NCBI RefSeq assembly: GCF_003967555.1
Contig: NZ_BIFS01000001.1
Location: 1,612,001 to 1,676,000 of the forward strand
DNA length: 64,000 nucleotides
From: Dictyobacter kobayashii
GTDB lineage: Bacteria; Chloroflexota; Ktedonobacteria; Ktedonobacterales; Ktedonobacteraceae
Direction of reading: 5' to 3'
Positions within the stretch are counted from its first letter, which is position 1, and every line of letters starts with the position of its first letter. The notes below the pieces were generated by a model that was not told the origin of the DNA, made no database searches, and saw only the letters and a program-made list of their open reading frames with translations. Shown here one piece after another: positions 47,432-58,002 of the stretch. Both the position numbers and the translations under genes were made by a program.

Positions 47432-50400
47432 TGGAACAAATACGCAAAGTACTGCTTTTGGGGTCCGGGGCATTAAAAATTGGTCAGGCGGGCGAATTCG
47501 ATTACTCCGGCTCGCAGGCCCTGAAAGCCTTGAAAGAGGAGGGAGTTCAGACCGTCCTGATCAATCCGAATATCGCAACGATTCAAACTTCGAAATTGCT
47601 GGCCGACCGGGTCTACTTTTTGCCCGTGACCCCCTACTTCGTGGAGAAGGTAATTCAACGCGAACAACCTGACGGCATCCTGTTGTCCTTTGGGGGTCAG
47701 ACCGCCCTCAACTGTGGTATCCAGCTCTACGAACAGGGGATACTGGCCAGGCATAACGTGCGCATCCTTGGCACCCCGATCTCGGCTATTATCCTGACCG
47801 AGGATCGCCAGAAGTTCGCTGAACATCTACATAGCATCCAGATTCCGACGCCTCAGAGCCAGAGCGCCACTACGCTGGCCGAGGCCCTGGAGCTGGGCGA
47901 AGAGATTGGCTTTCCGGTGATGGTGCGGGCCGGTTTCGCCCTCGGTGGACAGGGTTCTGGCATCGCCCATACCCGAACAGAGCTTGAGCATATCGTTGAA
48001 CATGCACTTTCGTTTGCCCCGCAGGTGCTGGTCGAACAATATCTCCACCATTATAAGGAAATAGAGTATGAAGTGGTCAGGGATCAACACGATAACTGTA
48101 TCACGATCTGTAATATGGAGAATATGGACCCGCTGGGCATCCATACCGGTGAGTCGATTGTGGTCGCGCCCAGTCAGACCCTGAGCAATGAAGAATATCA
48201 TCTGCTGCGTTCGGCTTCGATTCAGATCGTGCGCAGCCTGGGCATTGTCGGCGAATGCAATGTCCAGTTTGCCCTTGATCCATACAGCACCCAATATTAT
48301 GTCATCGAGGTCAATGCACGCCTCTCGCGTAGCTCGGCCCTGGCCAGTAAAGTCACCGGCTATCCACTGGCATATATTGCCAGCAAACTGGCGCTTGGTT
48401 ATGGTCTGACACAGATTGCCAATAAAGTTACAGGCGTCACCAAAGCCTGTTTTGAACCCAGCCTCGACTACCTGGTAGTCAAAATACCGCGCTGGGATAT
48501 CGCCAAATTTAAAGGGGTGGAGGAAACTATTGGGACGGGTATGAAATCGGTGGGTGAAGTGATGGGTATTGGTCGTACATTTGAAGAAGCCTATCAAAAA
48601 GCACTACGTATGCTGGAACAGAACTTCGAGGGTGCTGTGCCGCCTGCGGACTTCTTCTCCTCCCAGACAGAAATGCGACACTATCTCTCTATACCGACCC
48701 CTAAACGTCCATTCGCCATCGCGCAGGCGCTGCAAGAGGGGATAACACCTGAAGAGATCCATACGCTGACCGGCATTAATCCCTGGTTCCTTTCACGTAT
48801 CCAGAATATTATTGAACATGAACAGGCGGTGACACCAGCAAGCGAACTGGGCACGGCCGAAGTATGGAAATTAAAACAGCTGGGCATTTCTGATAAGCGT
48901 ATCGCTGAACTACATGGGAGTGATGAGCTGAGCATCAGGGCATTGCGCCAGCAACTGGGTGTGCTGCCCTCGGTACTCCAGATTGACACCCTGGGTGCTG
49001 AGTTCCCTTCTGAGACCAATTATCTCTACCTGACGTATAATGCGCAGCATCACGATGTCAACCGCTGCCCCGCTAACGGGGTAGTCGTCCTGGGATCTGG
49101 ACCATATCGCATTGGTTCCTCGGTTGAGTTCGACTGGACCAGTGTCAGCACGGTTGAGGCGCTTAAAAAATATGGGAAACAGGCCATCATCATCAATAGC
49201 AATCCAGAAACCGTCTCAACCGATTATGATGTCTCTGATCGGCTCTACTTTGAAGAGCTGACCTTTGAGCGTATCGCTGACATCTATGATTTTGAACAAC
49301 CAGAGGGTATGATCGTCTCGGTGGGAGGACAGACGCCTAATAATCGGGCCCGGGCCCTGGCGGCGCATGGCTGCCGTTTGTTGGGTACGCTGGCAAAAAA
49401 TATCGATCGCGCCGAGAACCGCAGTATCTTCTCACAATTGTTGGATACCCTGGGTGTGCAGCAGCCTGAATGGAATACGTTTACGACCCTGAGTGAACTG
49501 ACCGCCTTTGCCGAGCGCGTCAGCTATCCGGTCCTGATCCGTCCCTCCTATGTCCTTTCGGGTAGCGCCATGAAGGTCTGCGATACACCCGAAGAACTGG
49601 AGCTCTATACATGCCAGGCCGCGGCCCTCTCACCCGACCATCCGGTGACCGTTTCGAAGTTCTTTGAATATGCCCGCGAGCTAGAGTTTGACGCCGTAGC
49701 CCAGCAGGGGCAGGTCAAGGCCTTTGTCATTTCCGAACATATCGAGAATGCCGGCGTACACTCGGGTGATGCAACCATCGTATTGCCGCCGCAAACGCTG
49801 TCAGCGGATTTACAGCAAGAGATCCAGGCCATTGGCCGCAAGATCGTTCAGGCCCTGGATGTCACGGGTCCCGTCAACATTCAATTCTTGCTCAAAGATG
49901 GCCAACTCTATGTCATCGAGACCAATCTGCGCGCCTCGCGGACCTTCCCATTTATCAGCAAGGTTACCGGCATCAACTTCATGGACATCTTTGTGGACGC
50001 CATCTTCTCACAAGAAGAGATACTCGCCCTTGAGGTCCCTGAACCAGCCTTTGTGGCCTTAAAAGCCCCCAATTCTCCTTCTCGCGCTTGACCGGGGCCG
50101 ATCCCGTCTTGAGCGTGGAGATGTCCTCCACTGGCGAGGTTGCCTGCTTTGGTGAGGATCTAGAGGAGGCATATATGAAAGCCATGCTGGCCTCAGGCGG
50201 TACGCTGCCACGCAAAGGTATCTTCCTCAGCTTACGCGGCGAAGAGAAACATGCCGCCCTGCTGGCGAGCCTGCCTGACCTGCAGGTGTTGGATGTACCG
50301 CTCTACGCCACGGCGGAGACCTGGCAGTTTTTGCATGAGCAGCAGATCGCCGCCACCTTGCTGCATGAAGAGGATGGCGAAGTGGAAGATGCCTTTCGCC

Positions 50401-50663
50401 AGCAGCGGATCGACCTGGCAGTTGTCATCGTCGCTGGCCGCCTGCAGCGCGATTTCGACCAGAACTATGTGCTGCGCCGCCTGGCCATCGATTGCAACAT
50501 CCACCTGATCACCAAGATCAAACAGATGCGCATCTTCCTGCATGCACTGGCCAGCAAAGAACTGGCCGGCCTGCCCATCAAAGCCTGGGACGAATACCAG
50601 CACAACCAGCCCACCGAGGAGCTAATCATCTCCCCGGAAACGCTGCTAAGCACCCAGGTATAA
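47431..50663 (+). CDS. carB: carbamoyl-phosphate synthase large subunit (frame break near 50060)
   Basis: About 1078 residues when joined, the usual CarB length. Two homologous ATP-grasp halves are visible (SGALKIGQAGEFDYSGSQA and GSGPYRIGSSVEFDWTS at their starts, ENMDPLGIHTG and EHIENAGVHSGD at their metal sites), an oligomerisation region between, and a C-terminal MGS-like allosteric domain. The frame breaks in a run of five C near 50060; one added C gives ALKAPQFSFSRLTGADPVLS and joins the last 190 residues. The start is the ATG overlapping the carA stop. It catalyses carbamoyl phosphate synthesis from bicarbonate, ammonia and two ATP. Confidence 0.93.
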
Positions 50664-50700
50664 GTCACCTTGAGCATATAGAGGCGCTCACTCCCATTAC

Positions 50701-50758
50701 TTTTTATGGTTTTTGCAGCAGGTGTGTACATACACACCTGCTGCAAAAACCATAAAAA
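50701..50758. terminator. bidirectional terminator between carB and hisG
   Basis: 28-base arms (TTTTTATGGTTTTTGCAGCA and eight more bases) pair perfectly around CA, with T-rich ends on both strands, between convergent genes. Confidence 0.85.
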
Positions 50759-50763
50759 TTGTC

Positions 50764-51644
50764 TTAGACGAACATTTTCTCGATTGAGGAGACCAGGATA
50801 CCCTGGGCACCCAGGGTTTTGAGCTCTTCAATGACATCCCAGAACATGTCTTCACGAATAGCGGTATGGACGGCCATCCAGGCGGGATCGGCGGTCGGCA
50901 ACACGGTGGGAGATTTGAGTCCAGGCATGATGGTAGAGATATATTCCAGGGCGCTCGTCGGGACGTTCATCATGACGTATTTATATTCAGAGGCGGCAAT
51001 CACGCCACGGAAGCGCGTCAGCAGGCGCTCAACGATGGCGGCCTTTTGCTCGTGGGCCATGGAATCTCGATTGGCGATCACTACCGACTGGGAATCCAAC
51101 ACGTTATCGATAGCGACCAGGTCATTCAAACGTAAGCTACTACCAGTGCTCACCAGGTCTACGATAGCGGAAGCAACACCCAGGGCAGGCGTGATCTCAA
51201 CACTACCACTGATCGTGATCACATTGACATCTACATTGCGCTCCTTAAAGAAGCGACTGGTAGTAGCTGGATAGGAGGTTGCGACTTTACAGCCTGCCAA
51301 TTGCTCAATGCGTGAAATACCACTCTCGGCAGGAACGGCAACCTTCAAGCTACAATGACCATAGTTGAGCGGCATGATCTCTTCAACCGGCTTCTCGGAT
51401 TCTACTACCAGGTTGCGCCCACGATACCCAGGTCTACCACACCCTCAGCTACATACTCCGCAATATCATCATCGCGCACATAGAGAATATCCATCGGAAA
51501 GTTACGGCAGATACTAAAGAGGCGCTGCTTGTAAGACTCAAAGTGCAGCCCGACAGTACGCAACAGGTTGCGCGTATCTTCAGTCAACCGACCATCCTTC
51601 TGTATTGCCAATTTAATGTGATCATCACTCAATTTTGTTACCAT
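50764..51644 (-). CDS. hisG: ATP phosphoribosyltransferase, long form (frame break near 51427)
   Basis: About 293 residues when joined, the length of HisG with the C-terminal ACT-like regulatory domain. First step of histidine synthesis: ATP plus PRPP to phosphoribosyl-ATP. The N-terminal part reads LAIQKDGRLTEDTRNLL and VVDLGIVG; the frame then needs one more base in GGGCGC to read GIVGRNLVVESEKPVEEIMPL. The PRPP loop is SGSVEITPALGVASAIVDLVSTG. The ATG at 51644 is chosen: GAGGAG lies ten bases upstream and the longer frame runs into the T-box terminator. It is controlled by a His T-box. No other his genes are nearby. Confidence 0.92.
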
Positions 51645-51677
51645 TGCCAGTCTTCTCCTCTGGGTATTTTTACCCAT

Positions 51678-52080
51678 AAAAAAACCCTCATTCCTCGCCA
51701 TTCGAGGAACGAAGGTCAATCCGCGGTCCCATCCTCATTTCTGCCAAACTGACAGACACTCAGTCTCATAATCTTAACTCTTTCTTCGGGAAAGCATAAG
51801 ATTAAAAGTTGCTCATGATAACGGATGAGTCTATCCGGTGTGCTTCTGCGCTGCGCATTCTCGCACAAGGCTCTCTCGGTGTGTTCGGCCAGTAAGTATA
51901 CCTGGACTTGCACCAATTTCCAGGTCGCTGTATATACCACGCCCGCCTACTCTTCCTCGATCACTCGCCTCTACCCGATTACATTGTACTATCTATCTAT
52001 ATTCTTCGTTACTGCAACACGCAATAAAAAGCTTGCTCTATATCCTGTCGCAACTACGAACTCAATGGTTTATCCGACTT
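51678..52080 (-). promoter_or_regulatory. T-box leader, histidine-specific
   Basis: Minus strand. Stem I contains AGTA, the apical GCGACCTGG...AAGTCCAGG loops and the specifier GAA-CAC-A (CAC, His, at 51881-51883). The T-box core GAGGATGGGACCGCGG covers 51721-51736; the base after TGG is G, matching C73, the hallmark of tRNA-His. The terminator CCTTCGTTCCTCG/CGAGGAATGAGGG plus seven T ends at 51678, 34 bases before the hisG start. Confidence 0.88.
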
Positions 52081-52087
52081 TGTCTTT

Positions 52088-52116
52088 AGTATATAAATCG
52101 CTTAAACCCTTGTCAA
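52088..52116 (-). promoter_or_regulatory. promoter of the hisG T-box transcript
   Basis: Minus strand TTGACA (52111-52116), 17 bases, TATACT (52088-52093). Confidence 0.8.
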
Positions 52117-52226
52117 GGGAAACGCAGGCCTTAAAAAACATTTAACAGATGTATAAAATAGCCAGTAGACGAACCATGCTCCGAATAAATATACGCCAGC
52201 CACCAGGAATATTAGCGCGCGCAATA

Positions 52227-52750
52227 CTAATCCGCCGCCGTGGTGGTATTCTCGTCCGCTCGCGGCGGGGTCATAGGATCGGCCACCGGCTCAGCAACGG
52301 GAGCCACCATCTTTTCCCCTCTTGGACGATAAACATAGCGATCGGAGACCAGGTATTTATAGATAAAGGAGAAGCAGAGTCCAATTGGATTGGAGATATA
52401 TTCATTGACATGGAATAGATAGTGGAAGATCAACGCCACCGAAAGCGAGATCACTAAGGCCGATACGCTGGTAACCTCTGCTTTTAACAGTCGCTGTAGC
52501 CAGATAAATGTTCGATTGGGGCGGTGCTCAGGATAGGTAATCAACTGGTTCATCAGAAAATTGATACCATTGCTGATGGCGAAGGCAAAAACGTAGGCAA
52601 CTGGATAGAAGTTAACAAACAGCAAGAATCCGGCCAGGGCCAGATCATTGATCAGAATACCGATAGCGCCAATAATGGCGAAGCGAACAAATTTTTTCCT
52701 TAATAGCTTTGAGAGGGAGGAAAAAATAGGTTATCTCCTTTCACTAACAT
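52227..52750 (-). CDS. GtrA-like membrane protein (frame break near 52721)
   Basis: About 174 residues when joined. Four membrane helices of the GtrA fold (FVRFAIIGAIGILINDLALAG, YPVAYVFAFAISNGINFLMN, VTSVSALVISLSVALIFHYLF and NPIGLCFSFIYKYLVSDRYVY); GtrA-type proteins help flip or modify lipid-linked sugars. The ATG at 52750 has AGAGG six bases upstream; the frame then breaks in a run of six A (plus strand 52721) and one more base joins it to the conserved part. A Pro/Glu-rich cytosolic tail ends the protein. Which glycosyltransferase it serves is unknown. Confidence 0.75.
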
Positions 52751-52825
52751 ATGATGCCTCTGCTGCAAAGGGCGAGTCTGCCCTTTGCAATCCTGGTTTT
52801 ATTAACGTTCTGGGGATCGGGTTGG

Positions 52826-53479
52826 TTACCACTGGCCCCAGTGGAGGACGGTATCCAGGGGCTCACGAGGGGCTGGCTTAAAGTTGGTGCCCAGTGTATA
52901 GGCAACGGGGATGAGGGCGGCCTGGGTAACCTGCTCGTATGGAATGCCGATAATCTGGGCCACTTCTTTTTCGTAGTCAAGGTGCAGGGTAGTCCAGGCA
53001 GTACCCAGGCCACGCTCACGGGCGGCCAGCATAAAACTCCAGGCCGCGGGAATGATTGATCCCCAGGGGCTGGCCTGATCACCTGCCGGGGCACCATCAG
53101 GGCGTCCATAAAAACAAGGGATAAAGAGAACCGGGGCCTCATGCATATGCTCGGCCAGGTAATCAACTGAGGTCATCACCCTTTTCTGCACCTGGCTGCG
53201 ATCGGGCTGATCAGCAAAAAGCTTACCAGCGGCGGTAGGGCCATCGCGATATTCATAGTAGCCACGGCGATAGTAATCGGCGATCGCTTTACGCTTCTCT
53301 GGATCGGTAACAATAACAAATTGCCAGCGCTGACGATTACTACCAGAAGGTGCCTGAAGCGCGATCTCCAGGCACTCCCGGATCACTTCAGGCTCAATCG
53401 GACGTGAGAAGTCCAGGCGCTTGCGTACCGCACGTGTTGTTGTTAATACTTCATCAGCACTGAGATGTAAGTTCGTCAT
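52826..53479 (-). CDS. nitroreductase-family FMN enzyme
   Basis: 217 residues. The N-terminal signature TTRAVRKRLDFSRPIEPEVI and ALQAPSGSNRQRWQFVIV bind FMN phosphate; GLGTAWTTLHLDYEKEVAQIIGIP is the C-terminal FMN/NAD(P)H region. Such enzymes reduce nitroaromatics, quinones or unsaturated substrates using NAD(P)H; the physiological substrate is not evident. The ATG at 53479 is used because AAGGAGAG precedes it, dropping an 18-residue upstream extension. A second nitroreductase lies at 59870, but the two are not close in sequence. Confidence 0.85.
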   Translation of the reverse strand: MTNLHLSADEVLTTTRAVRKRLDFSRPIEPEVIRECLEIALQAPSGSNRQRWQFVIVTDPEKRKAIADYYRRGYYEYRDGPTAAGKLFADQPDRSQVQKRVMTSVDYLAEHMHEAPVLFIPCFYGRPDGAPAGDQASPWGSIIPAAWSFMLAARERGLGTAWTTLHLDYEKEVAQIIGIPYEQVTQAALIPVAYTLGTNFKPAPREPLDTVLHWGQW

Positions 53480-53642
53480 ATGTTCTCTCCTTAAAATACA
53501 ATCTCTCTTGCACCAGATTTGCTGCTGGCACAAGAGAGATAAGCAGAGTTCCTGATTGACTTATTCCAATCTGGACCATCAGGCTACTAAGTGCTGACTC
53601 ACGCTATAGCTATATGGGTACAGCAAGCCTGAAAGAACAACG

Positions 53643-54532
53643 CTACAATGTTTGATTGGCACGCCACTGCTCAGATTGTCCCTGGCCGGGAGTAGTTTGC
53701 GTGGGTCGTGTCTGGCCAGGAGCCATCTGTGCGGGATATTCCTGGCCCGGGCGCATAGGTTCATTGGTCATTTTGCCAGCCATCGGGGTGCTTGATTAAA
53801 TGGCTGGGACATGTCAATCTGTGACTGTCCACCAGGTGCCATTGCTGTACTCAAGCGATCCTCACTACGCTCAAGGAGCCGTTTGGCACTGTCGCGACCA
53901 CCCAGGCCAAAAGCCAGACCACAGGCCAGAGCAATACTTCCCACGACAGCGGTAAACAGCGTGGTGATCAAAGCCGGTGCGATCTGGAGTTGCTCCAGGG
54001 CCACCAGGATAGCGAAGCCCAGGATCGCATAGCGTGCAATGTTCGCTAGCAAGTTGGGATTGGCCATACGTGTACTGGCTGAGGCTCCACGCACCAGTTC
54101 AGAGGCAAAGCTAGCCAGCAGCATACCCAGAAACAGAACAACAATCGCCACAAAGACATTTGGAATATATGCAACAATTTGTCCGATCAAGGTGCTGACC
54201 GAATTTAACTCTAAAGCGTTACAGGCAGGCACCAGGAAGATTAAGAAGACAAACCAGAAGAGGATTTTCCCTAATAATGATGCTGGATCCATACGCAGAT
54301 TCATCTGCCGCTCAAAACGGGTAAAACCGATTCGATCGCTCAAACGATCAAAGCCAGCCCGACGCAACAACAATGTCAATCCTTTTGCGAGCAACGACGC
54401 TACAATCCAGCCTACCAGTAGAATTACTAAAAATCCAACCAGCTTTGGAATGAAAGCAAAAACCATGGCCAGGGCACTCGCCATAGATGAATAGATAGCA
54501 GCGCCCCAATTTGTGATAACGTTCATGAACAT
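53643..54532 (-). CDS. mechanosensitive-channel-like small membrane protein (frame break near 53785)
   Basis: About 296 residues when joined. The core resembles proteins with the conserved TM-helix repeat of the MscS-related group: about four to five membrane helices (VGFLVILLVGWIVASLLAKGL, LGKILFWFVFLIFLVPAC, IPNVFVAIVVLFLGMLLASF, VVGSIALACGLAFGLGGRDSA). The GLAFGLGGRDSAKRLLE ending matches that repeat. A run of four C near 53785 needs one more base to continue NQAPPMAGKMTNEPMRPGQE into a Pro/Gln tail ending at 53643; otherwise the protein stops at PRWLAK. There is no full MscS cytosolic domain, so channel activity is uncertain. Confidence 0.7.
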
Positions 54533-54756
54533 GCTCCTTTCGCAGATAAGGATTACTGACTGCTTGGATCAGCCCTATATAACACGAATGATAGATGAAA
54601 ACTGTTGCTAATTTTTATATTAAATATATATCCTCTACATCTATAAATCACAACCATAATTGAAAAAGCCATAAAAAGCAGGCATGCACCTCTACAGGTA
54701 AGCAGATATGTGAAACTTAACCTCACAAATACCTTTTTTTATGTGCAGTTAGGGGT

Positions 54757-54785
54757 TTGACATTTCAGGAGAGGACTGTTATCCT
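54757..54785 (+). promoter_or_regulatory. promoter of the argHG transcript
   Basis: TTGACA, 17 bases, TATCCT. The rest of 54533-54756 is AT-rich with no gene. Confidence 0.8.
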
Positions 54786-54802
54786 AACACACATACCAAT
54801 TA

Positions 54803-55137
54803 AGACCCGCGTTGAACGGAAATAGTACGAGAGTTACAGCCAACAGCGATCCGGAGAAGAGTGAAAGTTCGGAATGGTAGTGTCCTCTCAGAACGCATTC
54901 GTGAGCGGCTGGCCGAAGAAAGTTTTCTGTTCATCTGATACTTCAGGGCGCAAGAGACAAGTAGGGCAGGTGGCTGGTTCCCACGTCCAGATAGCAACCA
55001 GGAAAAGTGGTCTTTCTACTCCGCTTGAGGAGATTGGATGAAAGACAATTAGGGTGGCACCACGGGTGTGATAGGGCGAATAAAATATCCCTGCACTCTC
55101 GTCCCTTCAAGATTGACGGAAGGGGCGGGGGTTTTTT
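54803..55137 (+). promoter_or_regulatory. T-box leader, arginine-specific (second copy)
   Basis: AGTACGAGAG (stem I 5' side), apical GCGATCCGG...AAGTTCGG, specifier GAA-CGC-A with CGC at 54894-54896, T-box core AGGGTGGCACCACGGG at 55051-55066 and terminator CTCGTCCCTTC/GAAGGGGCGGGG plus six T at 55132-55137. The specifier domain (CAGAACGCATTCGTGAGCGG) is identical to the first copy. Confidence 0.9.
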
Positions 55138-55183
55138 ATTGCCTCGCAGCTCTTTCCTTAGCACAATCGAAGGAGATCACACA

Positions 55184-55321
55184 ATGGTAATAATTCAACA
55201 GGGCTGCCCGCCACTAAGCAGCAGCACCACATACACCATTCGTGCCCTCAAACAGCCAGCCTGCTACGTATGGCAGGCGCACACCACCGTTGCACACGGA
55301 GATCTGGTGGGCGCGCTATGA
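55184..55321 (+). CDS. 45-aa ORF translationally coupled to argH
   Basis: Hypothetical peptide starting MVIIQQGCPPLSSST and ending AHGDLVGAL. AAGGAG lies about eight bases before its ATG, a better site than argH has. Its stop overlaps the argH start (ATGA), the arrangement used for coupled translation. It has two Cys and no obvious helix or membrane segment. It contains one Arg codon, so an Arg-rich attenuator peptide is not supported. It may encode a small protein or serve only to deliver ribosomes to argH. Confidence 0.5.
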   Translation: MVIIQQGCPPLSSSTTYTIRALKQPACYVWQAHTTVAHGDLVGAL

Positions 55322-56727
55322 CAAAAATCTGGCAAAAAGGCTATAGCATCAATGAACAGGTTGAGCGCTATGCCGCCGCACAAAACAGCCTGCTCGATAA
55401 TCGCCTGATCCGGCATGATGTCTGGGGCTCATTGGCCCATGCCATCATGTTAAACCAGATTGGTATTCTCGAAGATGAAGAGCTCCAGTCACTTAAAAAA
55501 GGTCTGCGCGAGGTTTTAGAGCTAGAGAAGGCTGGCAAATTCGTCATCCAGCCCTCGGATGAGGATGTACACACCAGTATTGAAAACTATCTGACACAGA
55601 CGATTGGCACGGCAGGCAAGAATATTCATACTGCTCGTTCGCGCAATGACCAGGTACTGGTGGATATGCGCCTCTACAGTAAAGAACAACTCACACAGAC
55701 CAGCAAGAAGCTCTTCAGTTTATGTACCACACTGCTGAACTTTGCCGAGGAGCATATGCAAACGCCCATGCCCGGCTATACCCATATGCAGCGCGGTATG
55801 CTCTCCTCGGTTGGACTGTGGGCCGCCAGCTTCGCCGAGGCCCTGCTCGATGATGAGCGCCTGCTCTCAGCCACTTATGAGATCAATGATCAATCCCCCC
55901 TTGGCTCGGCAGCCGGCTACGGCGTGCCCTTGCCCATTGACCGCCAGCTGGTCTCTGATCTGCTAGGCTTTGCCCGCGTCCAGAATAATGTCATCTATGC
56001 CCAGAATGCACGCGGCAAGATCGAGGCGGCTATCGTACAGGCACTGACACAGATCATGCTTGATCTGAGCAAGATGGCCCAGGATCTGCTGCTCTTTACG
56101 ACCGCTGAATATGGTTTCTTCCAGGTGGCCCAGGAAGTATGCACGGGCAGCAGCATTATGCCCCAGAAGCGCAATCTGGATATTATGGAACTGGTGCGTG
56201 CCCGCGCCCAGACGATGCTGGCCCACCAGCAACATATCCTGGGCATTGTCTGTGGCCTGCCTTCCGGCTTTAACATGGATTACCAGGAAACCAAGCGCCC
56301 ACTGCTAGAGGCGCTAGACCTGGCACAGGAGAGCATCGATATCTGCTCCCTGGTCATCAGCAAGGTGACGGTCAATACCGGGCGCCTGCTGGCGGCCTGT
56401 ACTTTTGAGCTCTTCGCGACCGATCGTGCCTATGAAATGGTGACCCATGATCATATGCCTTTCCGCGATGCCTATCGCATTGTTGGTAAAGAGGTGACGG
56501 CCCAGCTAGACCAACTCCTGCCACTACCTACCGAGAGTCAGGAGCAATTAATCGAGCGCCTCAAGGCCCGCAAACATCTGGGTGCTCCTGGCAATCCGGG
56601 CTTAGAGCAGGCCAGACAACGCCTGGCGCAAGCACAAGAAAACTGGCAGCAGCACGCCACAACATTTACGACCGCTATTCAACAGCTTGTTGGAACGTCT
56701 CAGATAGCTATTCTGGAGGAGGAGTAG
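55318..56727 (+). CDS. argH: argininosuccinate lyase
   Basis: 469 residues. Last step of arginine synthesis: argininosuccinate to arginine and fumarate. The fumarase/aspartase-superfamily signature GSSIMPQKRN is present, as are TARSRNDQV and GYTHMQR near the substrate site. The start at 55318 (MTKIWQKGYSINEQ) overlaps the stop of the 45-aa ORF; the ATG-like start at 55270 would lack a ribosome site. The argG ATG follows the argH stop by two bases. Regulated by the Arg T-box upstream. Confidence 0.95.
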   Translation: MTKIWQKGYSINEQVERYAAAQNSLLDNRLIRHDVWGSLAHAIMLNQIGILEDEELQSLKKGLREVLELEKAGKFVIQPSDEDVHTSIENYLTQTIGTAGKNIHTARSRNDQVLVDMRLYSKEQLTQTSKKLFSLCTTLLNFAEEHMQTPMPGYTHMQRGMLSSVGLWAASFAEALLDDERLLSATYEINDQSPLGSAAGYGVPLPIDRQLVSDLLGFARVQNNVIYAQNARGKIEAAIVQALTQIMLDLSKMAQDLLLFTTAEYGFFQVAQEVCTGSSIMPQKRNLDIMELVRARAQTMLAHQQHILGIVCGLPSGFNMDYQETKRPLLEALDLAQESIDICSLVISKVTVNTGRLLAACTFELFATDRAYEMVTHDHMPFRDAYRIVGKEVTAQLDQLLPLPTESQEQLIERLKARKHLGAPGNPGLEQARQRLAQAQENWQQHATTFTTAIQQLVGTSQIAILEEE

Positions 56728-56729
56728 TC

Positions 56730-58001
56730 ATGGCAACAGTTGTACTCGCATATTCTGGTGGACTTGATACCTCAGTGGCCATTCGCTGGATCAAAGAGAA
56801 ATATGATCTGGATGTGATCGCCGTTACCATTGATGTTGGCAATGAGCGCAATATGCAGGAGATCGCTGACCGGGCCACCCAGATTGGCGCCGTCAAGTCG
56901 ATGATCGTTGATGGGCGAGAAGACTTTGTGCGCTACTTTGTCTGGCCCGCCTTACAGGCCGGTGCGATCTACGAAGGTCAATATCCCCTGGCCACTGCCC
57001 TGGCTCGTCCTTTGATCGCGCGCTTGCTGGTTGAAGTGGCTCGTCAGGAGGGTGCGGTGGCTGTGGCCCATGGCTGTACCGGCAAAGGCAATGACCAGGT
57101 GCGCTTCGATGTCTCGATCAATACGCTGGCCCCCGATCTCAAGATCATCGCCCCGGTGCGCGAATGGAGCATGACCCGCGACAATGAGATCGCCTATGCC
57201 GCCGAGCACAATATCCCGATTAAAGTCACCAATGCCAGCCCCTACTCGGTGGACCAGAATCTCTGGGGTCGCAGCATCGAATGCGGTATCCTGGAAGATC
57301 CCTGGGCCGAGCCGCCAGCCGATGTTTTTGCCTGGACCGACGATCCCGATACACTGGACCACCTGGAGCCCACATACTATGAGATTAGCTTCCAGAACGG
57401 TATCCCCGTCGCCTTAAACGGTGAGGAGATTCCTGGCTATGCCTTGATCGAGACCTTGAATAGCGAAGCGGGCAAGTATGGTATCGGGCGCATCGATCAT
57501 ATCGAGAATCGCCTGGTCGGCATTAAGTCACGTGAGATCTACGAAGCGCCTGCGGCAGTCGTGCTACACGCGGCCCATAGCGCCATCGAGAGCCTGACCT
57601 TGAGTCGTGAGCAGATTCGCTTTAAAGAGACGATCGCTTCTGAGTACGCGCGCCTGATCTATAATGGACAGTGGTATAGCGCCCTGCACCAGGACCTGGC
57701 TGCGTATGTCCAGAGCACCCAGCGCTTTGTCAGCGGCACCGTCCGCGTCAAGCTTTCGCGCGGTCGCTGCCAGATCGTTGGCCGCAAATCAGAGCACTCG
57801 CTCTACGATCACGGCCTGGCCACCTACGATAGTGGCGATCAGTTCGATCACAATGCCGCTCTGGGCTTTATCAAACTTTGGGCGCTGCCCCTGAGTACCC
57901 AGGCCCAGGCCCAACTGCTCCCCTCCATCGGCTTCGAAGGCAACCTGCTCAACAGCGGTGAAGGGAAAGTGCAGATCTCCAGCAAGCAAAAAAATGTTTA
58001 A
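56730..58001 (+). CDS. argG: argininosuccinate synthase
   Basis: 423 residues. It joins citrulline and aspartate using ATP to give argininosuccinate. N-terminal PP-loop VLAYSGGLDTSVA (SGGxDTS), CTGKGNDQVRF for citrulline/aspartate binding, NLWGRSIECGILEDP and the C-terminal GRCQIVGRKSEHSLYD are all present. It is transcribed with argH behind the Arg T-box; the gene order argH-argG is the reverse of the common argGH. Palindrome copy 3 starts two bases after its stop and may act as terminator. Confidence 0.95.
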   Translation: MATVVLAYSGGLDTSVAIRWIKEKYDLDVIAVTIDVGNERNMQEIADRATQIGAVKSMIVDGREDFVRYFVWPALQAGAIYEGQYPLATALARPLIARLLVEVARQEGAVAVAHGCTGKGNDQVRFDVSINTLAPDLKIIAPVREWSMTRDNEIAYAAEHNIPIKVTNASPYSVDQNLWGRSIECGILEDPWAEPPADVFAWTDDPDTLDHLEPTYYEISFQNGIPVALNGEEIPGYALIETLNSEAGKYGIGRIDHIENRLVGIKSREIYEAPAAVVLHAAHSAIESLTLSREQIRFKETIASEYARLIYNGQWYSALHQDLAAYVQSTQRFVSGTVRVKLSRGRCQIVGRKSEHSLYDHGLATYDSGDQFDHNAALGFIKLWALPLSTQAQAQLLPSIGFEGNLLNSGEGKVQISSKQKNV

Positions 58002-58002
58002 T

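Noticed and set aside
51648..51719. Upstream extension of hisG
   Set aside because: It would start inside the T-box terminator; the ATG at 51644 has the proper ribosome site.
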